Shown here piece by piece: positions 1 to 7,923 of a stretch of DNA of 64,000 bases (position 1 is the stretch's first letter; the number at the start of each line of letters is the position of its first letter). A model generated the notes under the pieces. That model made no database searches and was not told the DNA's origin. It saw only the letters and a list, made by a program, of their open reading frames with translations. Both the position numbers and the translations under genes were made by a program. Source of the stretch: Myxococcales bacterium (GTDB taxonomy: Bacteria; Myxococcota_A; Polyangia; Polyangiales; Ga0077539); assembly GCA_030652255.1 (NCBI GenBank), contig JAUSAZ010000056.1, forward strand, positions 1 through 64,000. The letters run 5' to 3'.

Positions 1-110
1 GACGGCGGCGACGGCGGGGCCGCGGGCGGCGACGGGGGCGACGGCGGCTCGTCGGGCGGCGGCGACGCGAGCGACGGCGGCGCCGGGGGCGGGGCCGACG
101 CGGGCGACGT
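1..110 (+). repeat. GGC/GAC low-complexity coding repeat
   Basis: Irregular tandem repetition of GGCGGCGAC-like units encodes a Gly/Asp/Ala-rich linker in the first visible part of the transglutaminase-like protein. It looks like a flexible spacer. It is imperfect and in frame, not a mobile repeat. Confidence 0.5.
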
Positions 111-1611
111 GCCGATGCCCAACCTCATCGACATCGACGGCGGCGCGGGATCGGGCTCCCGCGACGGCGGCCGCCCGCCGCCCCCGTCGGCGAGCGAGCG
201 GCTGAGCGACGACCAGTCGCCGAGCAACTCCCCCACGCCGATGGCCGTGGTCATCCTCGACGACGACTACTCGCCGCCCTCCGGCGCCTACTACTTCCGG
301 CAGGAGGTGTGGAGCCAGTTCAGCGGGACGCGCCTCGCGCCCACCACCCGCACCGACGTCGACGGCGACGTGGTCGGCGAGCTCCCCACCATGGAGCTGC
401 GCGTCCGCGACCCGGTGACCACCAACGGGCGCGCCCGGGTGCACGGCCTCATCGCCGTGCTCGCGCAGCACAACCAGCCCTTCGCGCTGGAGTCGCCGAT
501 CCGGTACCTCCCCGCCGCCAACCCCAACCCGCAGCGCTTCCTGCGCGCGTGGCGCTTCGAGTCGCTCGCGCAGAGCGTCGACTACCGCCGCCTCACGGGC
601 CGCGGGGCGGGCGATCCGCGGTGGTCCCCGGAGGTGCTCGCGTACTACACGCAGCCCCCGGCCGACCCGCGCTACCGCGAGCTCGCGCAGCGGGTGGTCA
701 ACCAGCGGCTGCCGCAGCGGCTGCGCAGCGACCCCTTCGCGCAGGCCCTCGCGATCAAGCTCTACCTCGACCACGAGCTCATCTACTCGACGCGCGCCCG
801 GCACGCGGGGGTGCCCGACCCGACCTCGGACTTCCTCTTCGGCAACCGCACCGGGTACTGCGTGCACTTCGCGCACAGCGCGGTGTTCCTGTGGCGCTCG
901 CTGGGCATCCCGTCGCGCATCAGCGCGGGCTACCACTCCGACGAGAGCAACCGCCGCGGTGGCTCGACCATCCTGCTGCGCGGCGGCGACGCCCACGCCT
1001 GGCCCGAGATCTACGTCACCGGCTACGGCTGGATCGTGCTCGACATCGCCGCCGAGCGAAACCTCGACCCCCCGGGGCAGGGCACCGACGAGGACCTCCA
1101 GCGCATCCTCGGGGAGATGGCCCGCCAGCAGCCGCCCGACCCCGAGCAGCCGCGCCCCCGCGACCGCCCGCCGCAGCACCACTACGGCCGCGACCTCGGC
1201 TACGGGCTGCTGGGTCTGCTCGGCGCCGTACTCGCGGTGCTCTACCTGGTGAAGCTCTGGCGCCGGGCGCGGGTGCTGCTCTCGGCCTCGCGCTCGCTGC
1301 CGCGGGTGGGCTACCGCAAGGCGCTCGACGTGCTGGCCGAGGCGGGCCTCGTGCGTGAGTACGGCGAGCCCCGCGAGCGCTTCGCGGCGCGCGTCGAGAA
1401 GGTGGCCCCCACCTTCGCGAAGCTGACGGCGATGCACCTCTCGGCGCGGCTGGGCGACCCCGCGAAGAACACCCCCGACGCCGAGGCGCTCTCGCGGCGG
1501 CAGTGGCGCGACGGGCTGCGGGCGCTACGACGCGAGCTCGCGGCGGGAACGAAGCGCTGGCGCCGGGTGGTGGGCCTGCTCAACCCGGCGTCCTGGCTCG
1601 ACGCGCGATGA
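1..1611 (+). CDS. Transglutaminase-like membrane protein (5' end outside window)
   Basis: The frame is open from base 1, so the true start lies upstream. The first ~37 codons are Gly/Asp-rich low complexity. A transglutaminase core follows with the expected triad: Cys at 859-861 in a GYCVHFAH context, His at 994-996 in DAHAWPE, and Asp at 1042-1044. One hydrophobic helix (about 1201-1260) precedes a cytoplasmic-looking, Arg-rich C-terminus. In this family the core acts as a peptidase or transglutaminase on peptides; the substrate here cannot be told. The stop codon overlaps the start of a MoxR ATPase by 4 bases. Transglutaminase/MoxR pairs are a common bacterial arrangement, often with a DUF58 protein, which may lie upstream out of view. 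The family call is firm; the biological role is inference. Confidence 0.85.
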   Translation, partial: DGGDGGAAGGDGGDGGSSGGGDASDGGAGGGADAGDVPMPNLIDIDGGAGSGSRDGGRPPPPSASERLSDDQSPSNSPTPMAVVILDDDYSPPSGAYYFRQEVWSQFSGTRLAPTTRTDVDGDVVGELPTMELRVRDPVTTNGRARVHGLIAVLAQHNQPFALESPIRYLPAANPNPQRFLRAWRFESLAQSVDYRRLTGRGAGDPRWSPEVLAYYTQPPADPRYRELAQRVVNQRLPQRLRSDPFAQALAIKLYLDHELIYSTRARHAGVPDPTSDFLFGNRTGYCVHFAHSAVFLWRSLGIPSRISAGYHSDESNRRGGSTILLRGGDAHAWPEIYVTGYGWIVLDIAAERNLDPPGQGTDEDLQRILGEMARQQPPDPEQPRPRDRPPQHHYGRDLGYGLLGLLGAVLAVLYLVKLWRRARVLLSASRSLPRVGYRKALDVLAEAGLVREYGEPRERFAARVEKVAPTFAKLTAMHLSARLGDPAKNTPDAEALSRRQWRDGLRALRRELAAGTKRWRRVVGLLNPASWLDAR

Positions 1612-2672
1612 CCGAAGGAGACCCAACGAACGCCATGGACAGCGATTTCAACCAGAGCGAGCACGTCACCCACACGCCGGCCCCGGCGATCACCGACCTC
1701 AACGGGGCGTACAGCGTGGTGCAGCGGCTGCGCTCGCGGCTGCAGACGGCGGTGCGCGGCCGCGACGAGGTCATCGAGCTGCTGGTGATCGCCCTGCTCG
1801 CGGACGGCCACATGCTGCTCGAGGACTACCCCGGGTCGGGCAAGACCACCCTCGCCAAGGCCCTCGGCGACTGCATCATCGACGACAAGCCCGACGACGA
1901 CATCTCGACCTTCCGGCGCATCCAGTTCACGCCCGACCTGCTGCCGAGCGACGTCACCGGGACGACCATCTTCGACCCCAACACCAACAAGTTCTTCTTC
2001 CGCGCGGGGCCCATCTTCGCGCACGTGGTGCTGGCCGACGAGATCAACCGCACGTCGCCGAAGGTGCAGTCGGCCATGCTCGAGGCGATGGCCGAGAAGC
2101 AGACCACCATCGACAACCGCACCCGCAAGCTCGACGAGCTCTTCTTCGTCATCGCGACGCAGAACCCCCTCGACCTCGCGGGCACCTTTCCCCTCCCCTC
2201 GGCGCAGCTCGACCGCTTCCTCTTCAAGGTCAAGATGCACCACATCAACCGCGAGGCCGAGCTCGAGGTGCTGGCGAGCTTCAAGGCCCGCCGCGCCGGC
2301 GCCGGCAGCGAGCTCGCGCGGGTCACCCGCACGGAGATCGTCGACGCCCGCGCCGTGGTCGAGAACCAGATCCACGTCGCCCCGGAGGTGCGCGAGTGCC
2401 TCGTCGACATCGCCGGGCGCACCCGCTCCGACCCGCGCATCCTCCAGGGGGCCTCCACCCGCTCGTTGGTGCTGATGATCCCCGCGCTCCAGGCGAGGGC
2501 GCTCACCCGGGTGCGCGACTACGTCAGCGCCGAGGACGTCGAGGGCCTCGCGCCGTACATCTTCGGCCACCGCCTGGAGCTCGCGCCCGGCACCGACAAC
2601 GTCGACGCCGTGCTGCGCGAGTGCCTCACCGAGCCCCTCGAGCGCCTCGCCCGGAGCACGATGCGGCGATGA
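1608..2672 (+). CDS. MoxR-family AAA+ ATPase
   Basis: This 354-residue protein is a MoxR-type AAA+ ATPase, a chaperone-like family thought to help assemble or activate cofactor- or VWA-containing complexes. Walker A (YPGSGKT) is at about residues 74-80. Walker B with the family hallmark VLADEINR is at about 141-147, followed by the usual SAMLEAMAEKQ and ATQNP segments. I chose ATG 1608, which overlaps the upstream TGA as ATGA. ATG 1635 is an alternative that would have the AAGGAG at 1614-1619 as its ribosome-binding site, at a rather long spacing of about 15 bases. It is translationally coupled to the transglutaminase-like gene before it and the TPR gene after it, so the three probably act together in the envelope. 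Confidence 0.92.
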   Translation: MTEGDPTNAMDSDFNQSEHVTHTPAPAITDLNGAYSVVQRLRSRLQTAVRGRDEVIELLVIALLADGHMLLEDYPGSGKTTLAKALGDCIIDDKPDDDISTFRRIQFTPDLLPSDVTGTTIFDPNTNKFFFRAGPIFAHVVLADEINRTSPKVQSAMLEAMAEKQTTIDNRTRKLDELFFVIATQNPLDLAGTFPLPSAQLDRFLFKVKMHHINREAELEVLASFKARRAGAGSELARVTRTEIVDARAVVENQIHVAPEVRECLVDIAGRTRSDPRILQGASTRSLVLMIPALQARALTRVRDYVSAEDVEGLAPYIFGHRLELAPGTDNVDAVLRECLTEPLERLARSTMRR

Positions 2673-4711
2673 AGCCCACCCGCGGCCGACCGATGCGACG
2701 GGGGCTCTGGCTGCTGCTGGCCGGCGCGCTGGCGCTCTCCGGCGGCCGCTCGGGCGTCGCCCAGCAGGTTCCCCCGCAGGCCACCCCCCTCGAGCAGGAG
2801 GCCCTTCAGCTCTACAACAACAACCGCCTCGTGACCGCGCGCGCAAAGTCCGAGGCCATCCTCCGCGCCGACCCCGACTCCATCGTCGGCAACTACGTGC
2901 TCGGCTGCGCGCTGCGCGAGGCCGAAGGGTCGCTGTCGCGCGCGATGTTCCACCTGGGGCACGCGCGGGAGGTCTACGAGACCCGCTACGGCAGCGCGCG
3001 GGTGGCCGGGGCGCCGTGGCAGCTGCACCGGGACATCCTCTTCGCGACGCAGGCGCTCGCTGGGGAGATGGAGGAGTACGAGTATCAGCTCCACGTCCTG
3101 GAGTTTCACGACTACCTCTACGACCCCGACCTGCTCGCCGAGCACGCCTGGCCCCTGGTGCACCTCGACCGGCTCACCGAGGCGCGCGACTTCGCGCAGC
3201 GGGCCATCCGCACCACCGACGCGTGGCAGCAGTCGCTCGGGCGCAACGCCCTCTGCGCCGTGGAGGGCGCCGCCCGCTCCCGCCAGGCCCAGTACCAGGC
3301 CTGCCTCGACGCCTACCAGCACGCCATGCGCCGCGCCCACGGGAGCACCGACGTGAGCCCCGCCACGGCGCCGCACGTCACCGTGCACGCCTACAACGCG
3401 GCCCTCGGCGCGCTCGCCGTGCTGCGCTACGACGAGGCCGAGCGGATGCTCATCGAGGGCACGCACCGGCTGGAGTTCACGACCGCCAACCCGTGGCGGC
3501 TGCTGTCGCGGCTCTACCTCGACACCGGGCGCACCGTGCAGGCCGTCGACGCCCTGCGCGACATGCAGCGCTGGCGCATCCGCCAGCCCGCCAACCTGCG
3601 CGACCAGGACCACGCCGAGACCGACGTCGCCGTCGCCACGGTGCTGCTCGTGGCGGGCGAGGGGAGCGCCGGGCTGCGATTCATCGACCGCGCCATCGAC
3701 CGCCCCGACCGCCGAGGCCTCGTGGCCAGCGACCAGGAGCAGGCCCTCGGCGCCCACGCCCTCCTGCGCCGCTCGCTGCGGGCGCTGGAAGCCGAGCTCG
3801 AGGCCGAGCGGGCGAGCGCCGCGGGCTTCACCGGGCGCGTGGGCGGCAGCGCCGGCAGCCTCGTCACCCGGGCCCGCGCGTGGCCCGACGACGAGCGCGT
3901 GACCAACGCCCTCACCGACGAGCTCCGGCTCGACGCGACGCTGCGCATGTACGTGCGCCGCGGCATCGAGCCCGTGCCCACCTGGCTGGTGGGCGACCTC
4001 GTGCGGGTGCTCGGCCCCGGCGTGGTGGCCGTGGCGCTGCGCGACGCGCGGCGGGAGGAGCGGGCCTTCCCGGCGATCCGCCCGCTGCACGACGCGCTCG
4101 AGGCGGAGGTGCGGCTCGCGCAGGGCGACGAGTCGCAGGCGCTGGCGCTGGCCGATCGCGCGCTCACGGCGCTGCCGAGCGCGGAGGTGCTGCTACAGGC
4201 GCGGGTGGCCGCGGTGGCCGCGGAGGCGTCGCGCGCGCTGGGCCGCGACGCGGCGGCGTACGGGTACTACGAGCGGGCGATGCAGAAGGACGCCGGCACG
4301 TTGCGGCGCCTCGGGCTCGCGCTCCCGGCGCACGTCCGCGCGACGGGCACCGGCGACGCGGTCGCGCGGGTGGGCACGCTCCTCGGGCGCTCGCCGCGGC
4401 TGCGCTCGGATGACCGCGGCTTCGAGGTGCTGGTCACCGGGGCCGACGCCGCGATCAGGGTGTGCCTGCGCTCGCCGCTCGGCACGCAGCTCACCTGCGC
4501 GGAGTTCGCGCGGGCCCGCGGCGAGGAGACCAACGCCTTCGCCGAGCGGGCCGTGCTGGCCTTCCACGCGCAGGCCTTCGCGACGCGCGTGGGGCTCTCG
4601 ACCACGGACGTGCGCTCGCTCGACGGCACCACCACCGCCGACGACGCCGCCGCCCGCGAGCAGATGAACGGCGTGCTCCGGGACATCGCCGCGCCGGGGG
4701 CGACCCCGTGA
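2669..4711 (+). CDS. Secreted TPR-repeat protein
   Basis: The start is taken at ATG 2669, overlapping the moxR stop as ATGA; a second ATG 8 codons later would give a tighter signal peptide. The 680-residue product begins with an Arg-rich n-region and a hydrophobic Leu/Ala stretch ending near GVAQQ, so it is probably exported. Helical TPR-like repeats begin right after it (LYNNNRLVTARAK, then DPDSIVGNYVLGCAL) and recur through the protein, with many ALxxLxRYxEA-type helices. No catalytic motif is visible. Its place between the MoxR gene and two secreted paralogues suggests a periplasmic scaffold, but that is inference. Confidence 0.75.
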   Translation: MKPTRGRPMRRGLWLLLAGALALSGGRSGVAQQVPPQATPLEQEALQLYNNNRLVTARAKSEAILRADPDSIVGNYVLGCALREAEGSLSRAMFHLGHAREVYETRYGSARVAGAPWQLHRDILFATQALAGEMEEYEYQLHVLEFHDYLYDPDLLAEHAWPLVHLDRLTEARDFAQRAIRTTDAWQQSLGRNALCAVEGAARSRQAQYQACLDAYQHAMRRAHGSTDVSPATAPHVTVHAYNAALGALAVLRYDEAERMLIEGTHRLEFTTANPWRLLSRLYLDTGRTVQAVDALRDMQRWRIRQPANLRDQDHAETDVAVATVLLVAGEGSAGLRFIDRAIDRPDRRGLVASDQEQALGAHALLRRSLRALEAELEAERASAAGFTGRVGGSAGSLVTRARAWPDDERVTNALTDELRLDATLRMYVRRGIEPVPTWLVGDLVRVLGPGVVAVALRDARREERAFPAIRPLHDALEAEVRLAQGDESQALALADRALTALPSAEVLLQARVAAVAAEASRALGRDAAAYGYYERAMQKDAGTLRRLGLALPAHVRATGTGDAVARVGTLLGRSPRLRSDDRGFEVLVTGADAAIRVCLRSPLGTQLTCAEFARARGEETNAFAERAVLAFHAQAFATRVGLSTTDVRSLDGTTTADDAAAREQMNGVLRDIAAPGATP

Positions 4712-5373
4712 GTCGGCCGCGTCGGCGAGGGCCCGCGTGGGCGCTCCTCGGTGTCGGGTGCGCCCTGGTGCTGCTGCCCTCGCTCGCGCCCGCCACGGTC
4801 GAGGAGCAGCGCGCCCGGCTGCCCCCCCCCGCGATCTGCGCCGACCCGCTAGAGGGCGTGTGGGTCTCGCACAAATACGAGTCCCCGTATGACGAGTGGA
4901 TGATCTTCACCCTCGACGTGCGCCGCGACCCGCGGGGCGCCGCGTCGCCCAACCTGCACGGCGTGGCGGGGCGCATCCCGGTGGTCGGGCGCATCACGGC
5001 GCACGCGTGGTTCGGCGCGGGGCCGCAGGGCTCCGAGGCGCCGCCGTGCCTGCCGGGCATCCATCATTGGGAGGTGGGGATGTCCGCCGAGGGCTTCGCC
5101 GACGGCGGCCGCATCGAGTTCTGGGGCACCCGCTGGTCGGTGCAGAACGTCTGGTGCGGCCCGCGCTCGTTCGGCTACAACCTCGATCACTTCACCGGGG
5201 TGATCGACCCGTCGATCCAGGAGTTCCAGTCGGTGAACAACGACGGCGGCCGCGCCATCAACGACCCCACGGTGTTTCGTCGCATCCGCTGCTACGAGCC
5301 CCCCACGGTGCCCCACCCCGTCGTGGCGCCACCGTCGTTCCGTCCGCCGTCGCGCTCGGGGTGCTCGCGATGA
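4708..5373 (+). CDS. Secreted protein of unknown function, tandem paralogue 1
   Basis: This 221-residue protein is read from GTG 4708, which overlaps the upstream TGA as GTGA. It has a signal peptide (GVGCALVLLPSLAP) followed by a Glu/Arg-rich stretch and a domain with several conserved Cys (CADP, CLPG, CGPR, RRIRC). I do not recognise the family. It is clearly homologous to the next gene: both share ATVEEQRARLPPP after the signal peptide, an FGYNLD motif and QEFQSVNNDGG near the C-terminus, and a Pro-rich tail. It has an insertion relative to its sister at about residues 70-95. The four Cys positions shared by both copies suggest disulfides in the periplasm. Confidence 0.75.
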   Translation: MSRPRRRGPAWALLGVGCALVLLPSLAPATVEEQRARLPPPAICADPLEGVWVSHKYESPYDEWMIFTLDVRRDPRGAASPNLHGVAGRIPVVGRITAHAWFGAGPQGSEAPPCLPGIHHWEVGMSAEGFADGGRIEFWGTRWSVQNVWCGPRSFGYNLDHFTGVIDPSIQEFQSVNNDGGRAINDPTVFRRIRCYEPPTVPHPVVAPPSFRPPSRSGCSR

Positions 5374-6005
5374 GCCCCCGCCTGCGCCGCCGCGTCGCGC
5401 TCGTCGGGCTGGTCTCACTCATCGGGGCCGTGGTGCTGCTGCCCTCGCTCGCGCCCGCCACCGTCGAGGAGCAGCGGGCCCGCCTCCCGCCCCCCGCGGA
5501 CCGCGCCCAGTGCGCCAACCCTGTCGAGGGCGTGTGGAAGTCGCTGCGGTGGTACCCCGGCAACGAGGCCTGGTACTCCTTCGTGTTGGAGATCCACCAG
5601 AACGGCAACCGGCTCACCGGGCAGATCGACGCGTACTCCTGGGACACGCCCCCCAACGTGAGCGAGCCCGGCCCGTGCCTCCCGGGGCTCTCCCACTGGG
5701 TCATCACGCAGACCGCGGTGGGCGCCGTCGACGGCCTCCGCCTCAACTTCCACGGCACCCGCTGGCAGGTCCGCCAGGTGATGTGCGGCGGCCGGCCCTT
5801 CGGCTACAACCTCGACAACTTCAGCGGGGTCATCGACACGGCGCTCCAGGAGTTCCAGTCGGTCAACAACGACGGCGGCGCGCAGGTCGACGAGCCCACG
5901 GTCTTCCGCCGCATCCGCTGTTTCGAGCCCCCGCAGCAGCCGCACCCCATCGTGCGTCCGCCGTCGTTCCATCCGCCGCGCCGCAGTTGGGGCTGCGGCC
6001 GCTAG
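5370..6005 (+). CDS. Secreted protein of unknown function, tandem paralogue 2
   Basis: The second copy of the tandem pair has 211 residues and starts at ATG 5370 with an ATGA overlap. It has a signal peptide or N-terminal anchor (VGLVSLIGAVVLLPSLAP) and then the same architecture as paralogue 1: CANPVEGVW, CLPG, a GTRW motif, CGGRPFGYNLD, QEFQSVNNDGG, RRIRC and a Pro-rich C-terminus. The central part (LEIHQNGNRLTGQIDAYSW) reads like beta strands, so a small beta-barrel or beta-sandwich is possible. The two copies differ mainly in the middle third, suggesting one fold with different surfaces or ligands. Function is unknown. Confidence 0.75.
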   Translation: MSPRLRRRVALVGLVSLIGAVVLLPSLAPATVEEQRARLPPPADRAQCANPVEGVWKSLRWYPGNEAWYSFVLEIHQNGNRLTGQIDAYSWDTPPNVSEPGPCLPGLSHWVITQTAVGAVDGLRLNFHGTRWQVRQVMCGGRPFGYNLDNFSGVIDTALQEFQSVNNDGGAQVDEPTVFRRIRCFEPPQQPHPIVRPPSFHPPRRSWGCGR

Positions 6006-6039
6006 CCGCGCCCCCGTCCCGGGACCTATACCTCGCGCC

Positions 6040-6207
6040 GTGAGCGCCAACCCCGACGACCCGTCCCCTCCGCCGCCCCCCCGCCATGTGCCGCCCACCG
6101 GCTGGCGCGTCGCGCTGGTGCTCATCGCCATCATCCTGGGCATCACCCTGTGCTGCGCGGCGTGCCTCCTCGGGTACATGTTCTACGTCGACGCGCGCCA
6201 GCGCTGA
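6040..6207 (+). CDS. Small single-pass membrane protein (55 aa)
   Basis: A GTG-initiated frame encodes 55 residues: a hydrophilic Pro-rich start (DDPSPPPPPRH), one strong hydrophobic helix (about residues 24-47, containing CCAAC) and a short charged tail (DARQR). It fills the gap between paralogue 2 and the permease gene, with 34 bases before it and 12 after. No clear Shine-Dalgarno sequence is visible, which lowers confidence. The Pro-rich cytoplasmic segment plus a single helix is a common layout for small myxobacterial membrane proteins, but no family can be named. Confidence 0.5.
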   Translation: MSANPDDPSPPPPPRHVPPTGWRVALVLIAIILGITLCCAACLLGYMFYVDARQR

Positions 6208-6219
6208 CCCGCCGCCCCG

Positions 6220-7173
6220 GTGTCCGTCGCCGCGCTCATCCCCACGCTCCTCGGGCTCTTCGCCCTCGTATGCATCGGCGCCCTCATCGGTCGCTCCGGG
6301 CGCCTTGGCGTCGCCTCCGACCGCGCCGCCGTCGCGCTCACGGCACTGGTCGTCGACGTCACGCTCCCGGCGCTGACCCTCGACGTGCTGCTGCGCCGCA
6401 GGCTCACGGCCGAGGTCGCCTGGGCGCTCGCCCCCAGCACGGTGTCGCTCTTCGCCTGCCTCGGCGCGGGCTACGCGCTCTCGACGCTCGCCGGCTGGTC
6501 CCGCCCGGTGCGCGGCACCGTCATGATCTGCGCGGCCTTCTGCAACACCGGCTTCCTCGGGGTGCCCATCACCCGCGCGCTCTTCCCCGACCGCACCGAC
6601 GCCGCGCAGGCCGCGGTGCTCATCGACACCGTCGACACCACCGCGCTCCTCTGGACCGTCGGCGTCGCCGTCGCCCAGGCCTTCGGCGACCCGCACCCCT
6701 CACTGGCTACCCCCCGTCGGCTGCGCGCCGTCCTGCTGCGCCCGGCGACGCTCTCCGTGCTCGTCGGCCTCGCGCTCAACCTCCTCGGCGTCCCGGCGCC
6801 CGCCGCCGTGCTCTCCCTGCTCCAGTGGGTCGGCGCCTCCACCTCGGTGCTGGTCTTCCTCGCGCTCGGGCTCCGCCTCGACCTCTCGGTGCTCCGCGGC
6901 CAGCGCGCGCCGCTGCTGCTCTCGCTCGCCATCAAGCTGGTGCTCTCGCCCGCCGTCGCGCTCCTCGTGGCGCGCGCGCTCTCCCTCCACGGGCCGCCCA
7001 TCGCGGTCTCGGTGCTCCAGTCGTCGATGCCCGCGGCCGTCATCGCCGCCGCCATCGCCACGCAAGAGCGCTGCGACGACCGACTCGCCGCCGCCATCGT
7101 GGTGAGCAGCCTGGCGCTCGCGCTGCCCGCGATCTGGCTCTGGTCGCCGGTGCTTCGCGCGCTCGCGGGCTGA
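6220..7173 (+). CDS. AEC (auxin efflux carrier-type) family permease
   Basis: This 317-residue, very hydrophobic protein starts at GTG 6220. It has about eight to ten membrane segments in two halves. The first half has the AEC-like pattern of a Gly/Ala-rich helix, a VDVTLPALTLDVLL segment and an FCNTGFLGVPI motif. The second half has a KLVLSPAVALL helix and a QSSMPAAVIAA motif near the end, both typical of this superfamily. Bacterial relatives include malonate and dicarboxylate carriers such as MdcF, but the substrate cannot be assigned. It stands 12 bases after the small membrane protein gene and 97 bases before the VOC gene. Confidence 0.8.
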   Translation: MSVAALIPTLLGLFALVCIGALIGRSGRLGVASDRAAVALTALVVDVTLPALTLDVLLRRRLTAEVAWALAPSTVSLFACLGAGYALSTLAGWSRPVRGTVMICAAFCNTGFLGVPITRALFPDRTDAAQAAVLIDTVDTTALLWTVGVAVAQAFGDPHPSLATPRRLRAVLLRPATLSVLVGLALNLLGVPAPAAVLSLLQWVGASTSVLVFLALGLRLDLSVLRGQRAPLLLSLAIKLVLSPAVALLVARALSLHGPPIAVSVLQSSMPAAVIAAAIATQERCDDRLAAAIVVSSLALALPAIWLWSPVLRALAG

Positions 7174-7270
7174 AATCTCGCCGCGGCCGCAACGCGCCGC
7201 GCAGGGCTCCCGACAAGGCCGCACCTCCGGCTGCACCTACGCGCCCCCCCTGAACGGGAGACACAGTCCC

Positions 7271-7861
7271 ATGACGCTGTCCTTCGACGAGGTCGTCGAG
7301 CTCGACGCCTGCTTCGCCGAGCTGCTCGACGCCGACCGCACCGACGTCACCGCCCGCTTCGCGCTCGAACCCGACGACGACCCGCTGGAGTTCGACCTCC
7401 GCACCCCGTCGCGCTGGAGCGAGCTGCCTCGCCTCGCGCTCGAACCCACGGCACCGCGCACCGCCGTCGTCGGGGTCGAGCCGCTGCTCGTGGTGCACGA
7501 CGCCGCCGCCGCGATCGACTTCTACGCGCGGGCCTTCGGTGGGGTGGAGCGCGCCCGCGACTCGCTCCCCGACGGGCGCATCGTGTCCGCGGTGGTCGCG
7601 ATCGACGGCTTCGTGATCCAGCTCTGCGACGACTTCCCCGAGCTGCGCAGCGGGCGGTCGGGGTCTCCCGCGGCGCTCGGCGGCACGCCCGTCACGTTGC
7701 ACCTCACGGTCGAGGGCATCGACCGCTTCTTCGCGCGGGCCACCCGCGCTGGCGCCCGGGTGCTCTACGCCCTGCACGACGTCTCGTCCCTCCGTCGCCA
7801 CGGGGTCGTCGAAGACCCCTTCGGTCACCGCTGGTCGCTCTCGTCCGCCGCGCCGCCCTGA
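7271..7861 (+). CDS. VOC (glyoxalase/bleomycin-resistance fold) protein
   Basis: This 196-residue protein starts at ATG 7271 behind a GGGAG-like ribosome-binding site. Residues from about 75 onward form a VOC domain of the PhnB-like subgroup. A VEPLLVVHDAAAAIDFYARAFG opening carries the family's first helix, followed by paired beta strands and an EDPFGHRW ending. The first ~65 residues are an acidic extension (FDEVVELDACFAELLDAD) not normally part of this fold. VOC proteins range from metal enzymes to antibiotic-binding proteins; too few metal ligands are obvious to claim catalysis. The gene stands alone between the permease and a lipoprotein gene. Confidence 0.8.
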   Translation: MTLSFDEVVELDACFAELLDADRTDVTARFALEPDDDPLEFDLRTPSRWSELPRLALEPTAPRTAVVGVEPLLVVHDAAAAIDFYARAFGGVERARDSLPDGRIVSAVVAIDGFVIQLCDDFPELRSGRSGSPAALGGTPVTLHLTVEGIDRFFARATRAGARVLYALHDVSSLRRHGVVEDPFGHRWSLSSAAPP

Positions 7862-7923
7862 ACCCCGACGCATCGCTGGGGCTCGCCGCGGCGGCGCCCG
7901 ATGGGGTACTCACTCCGCTACTC

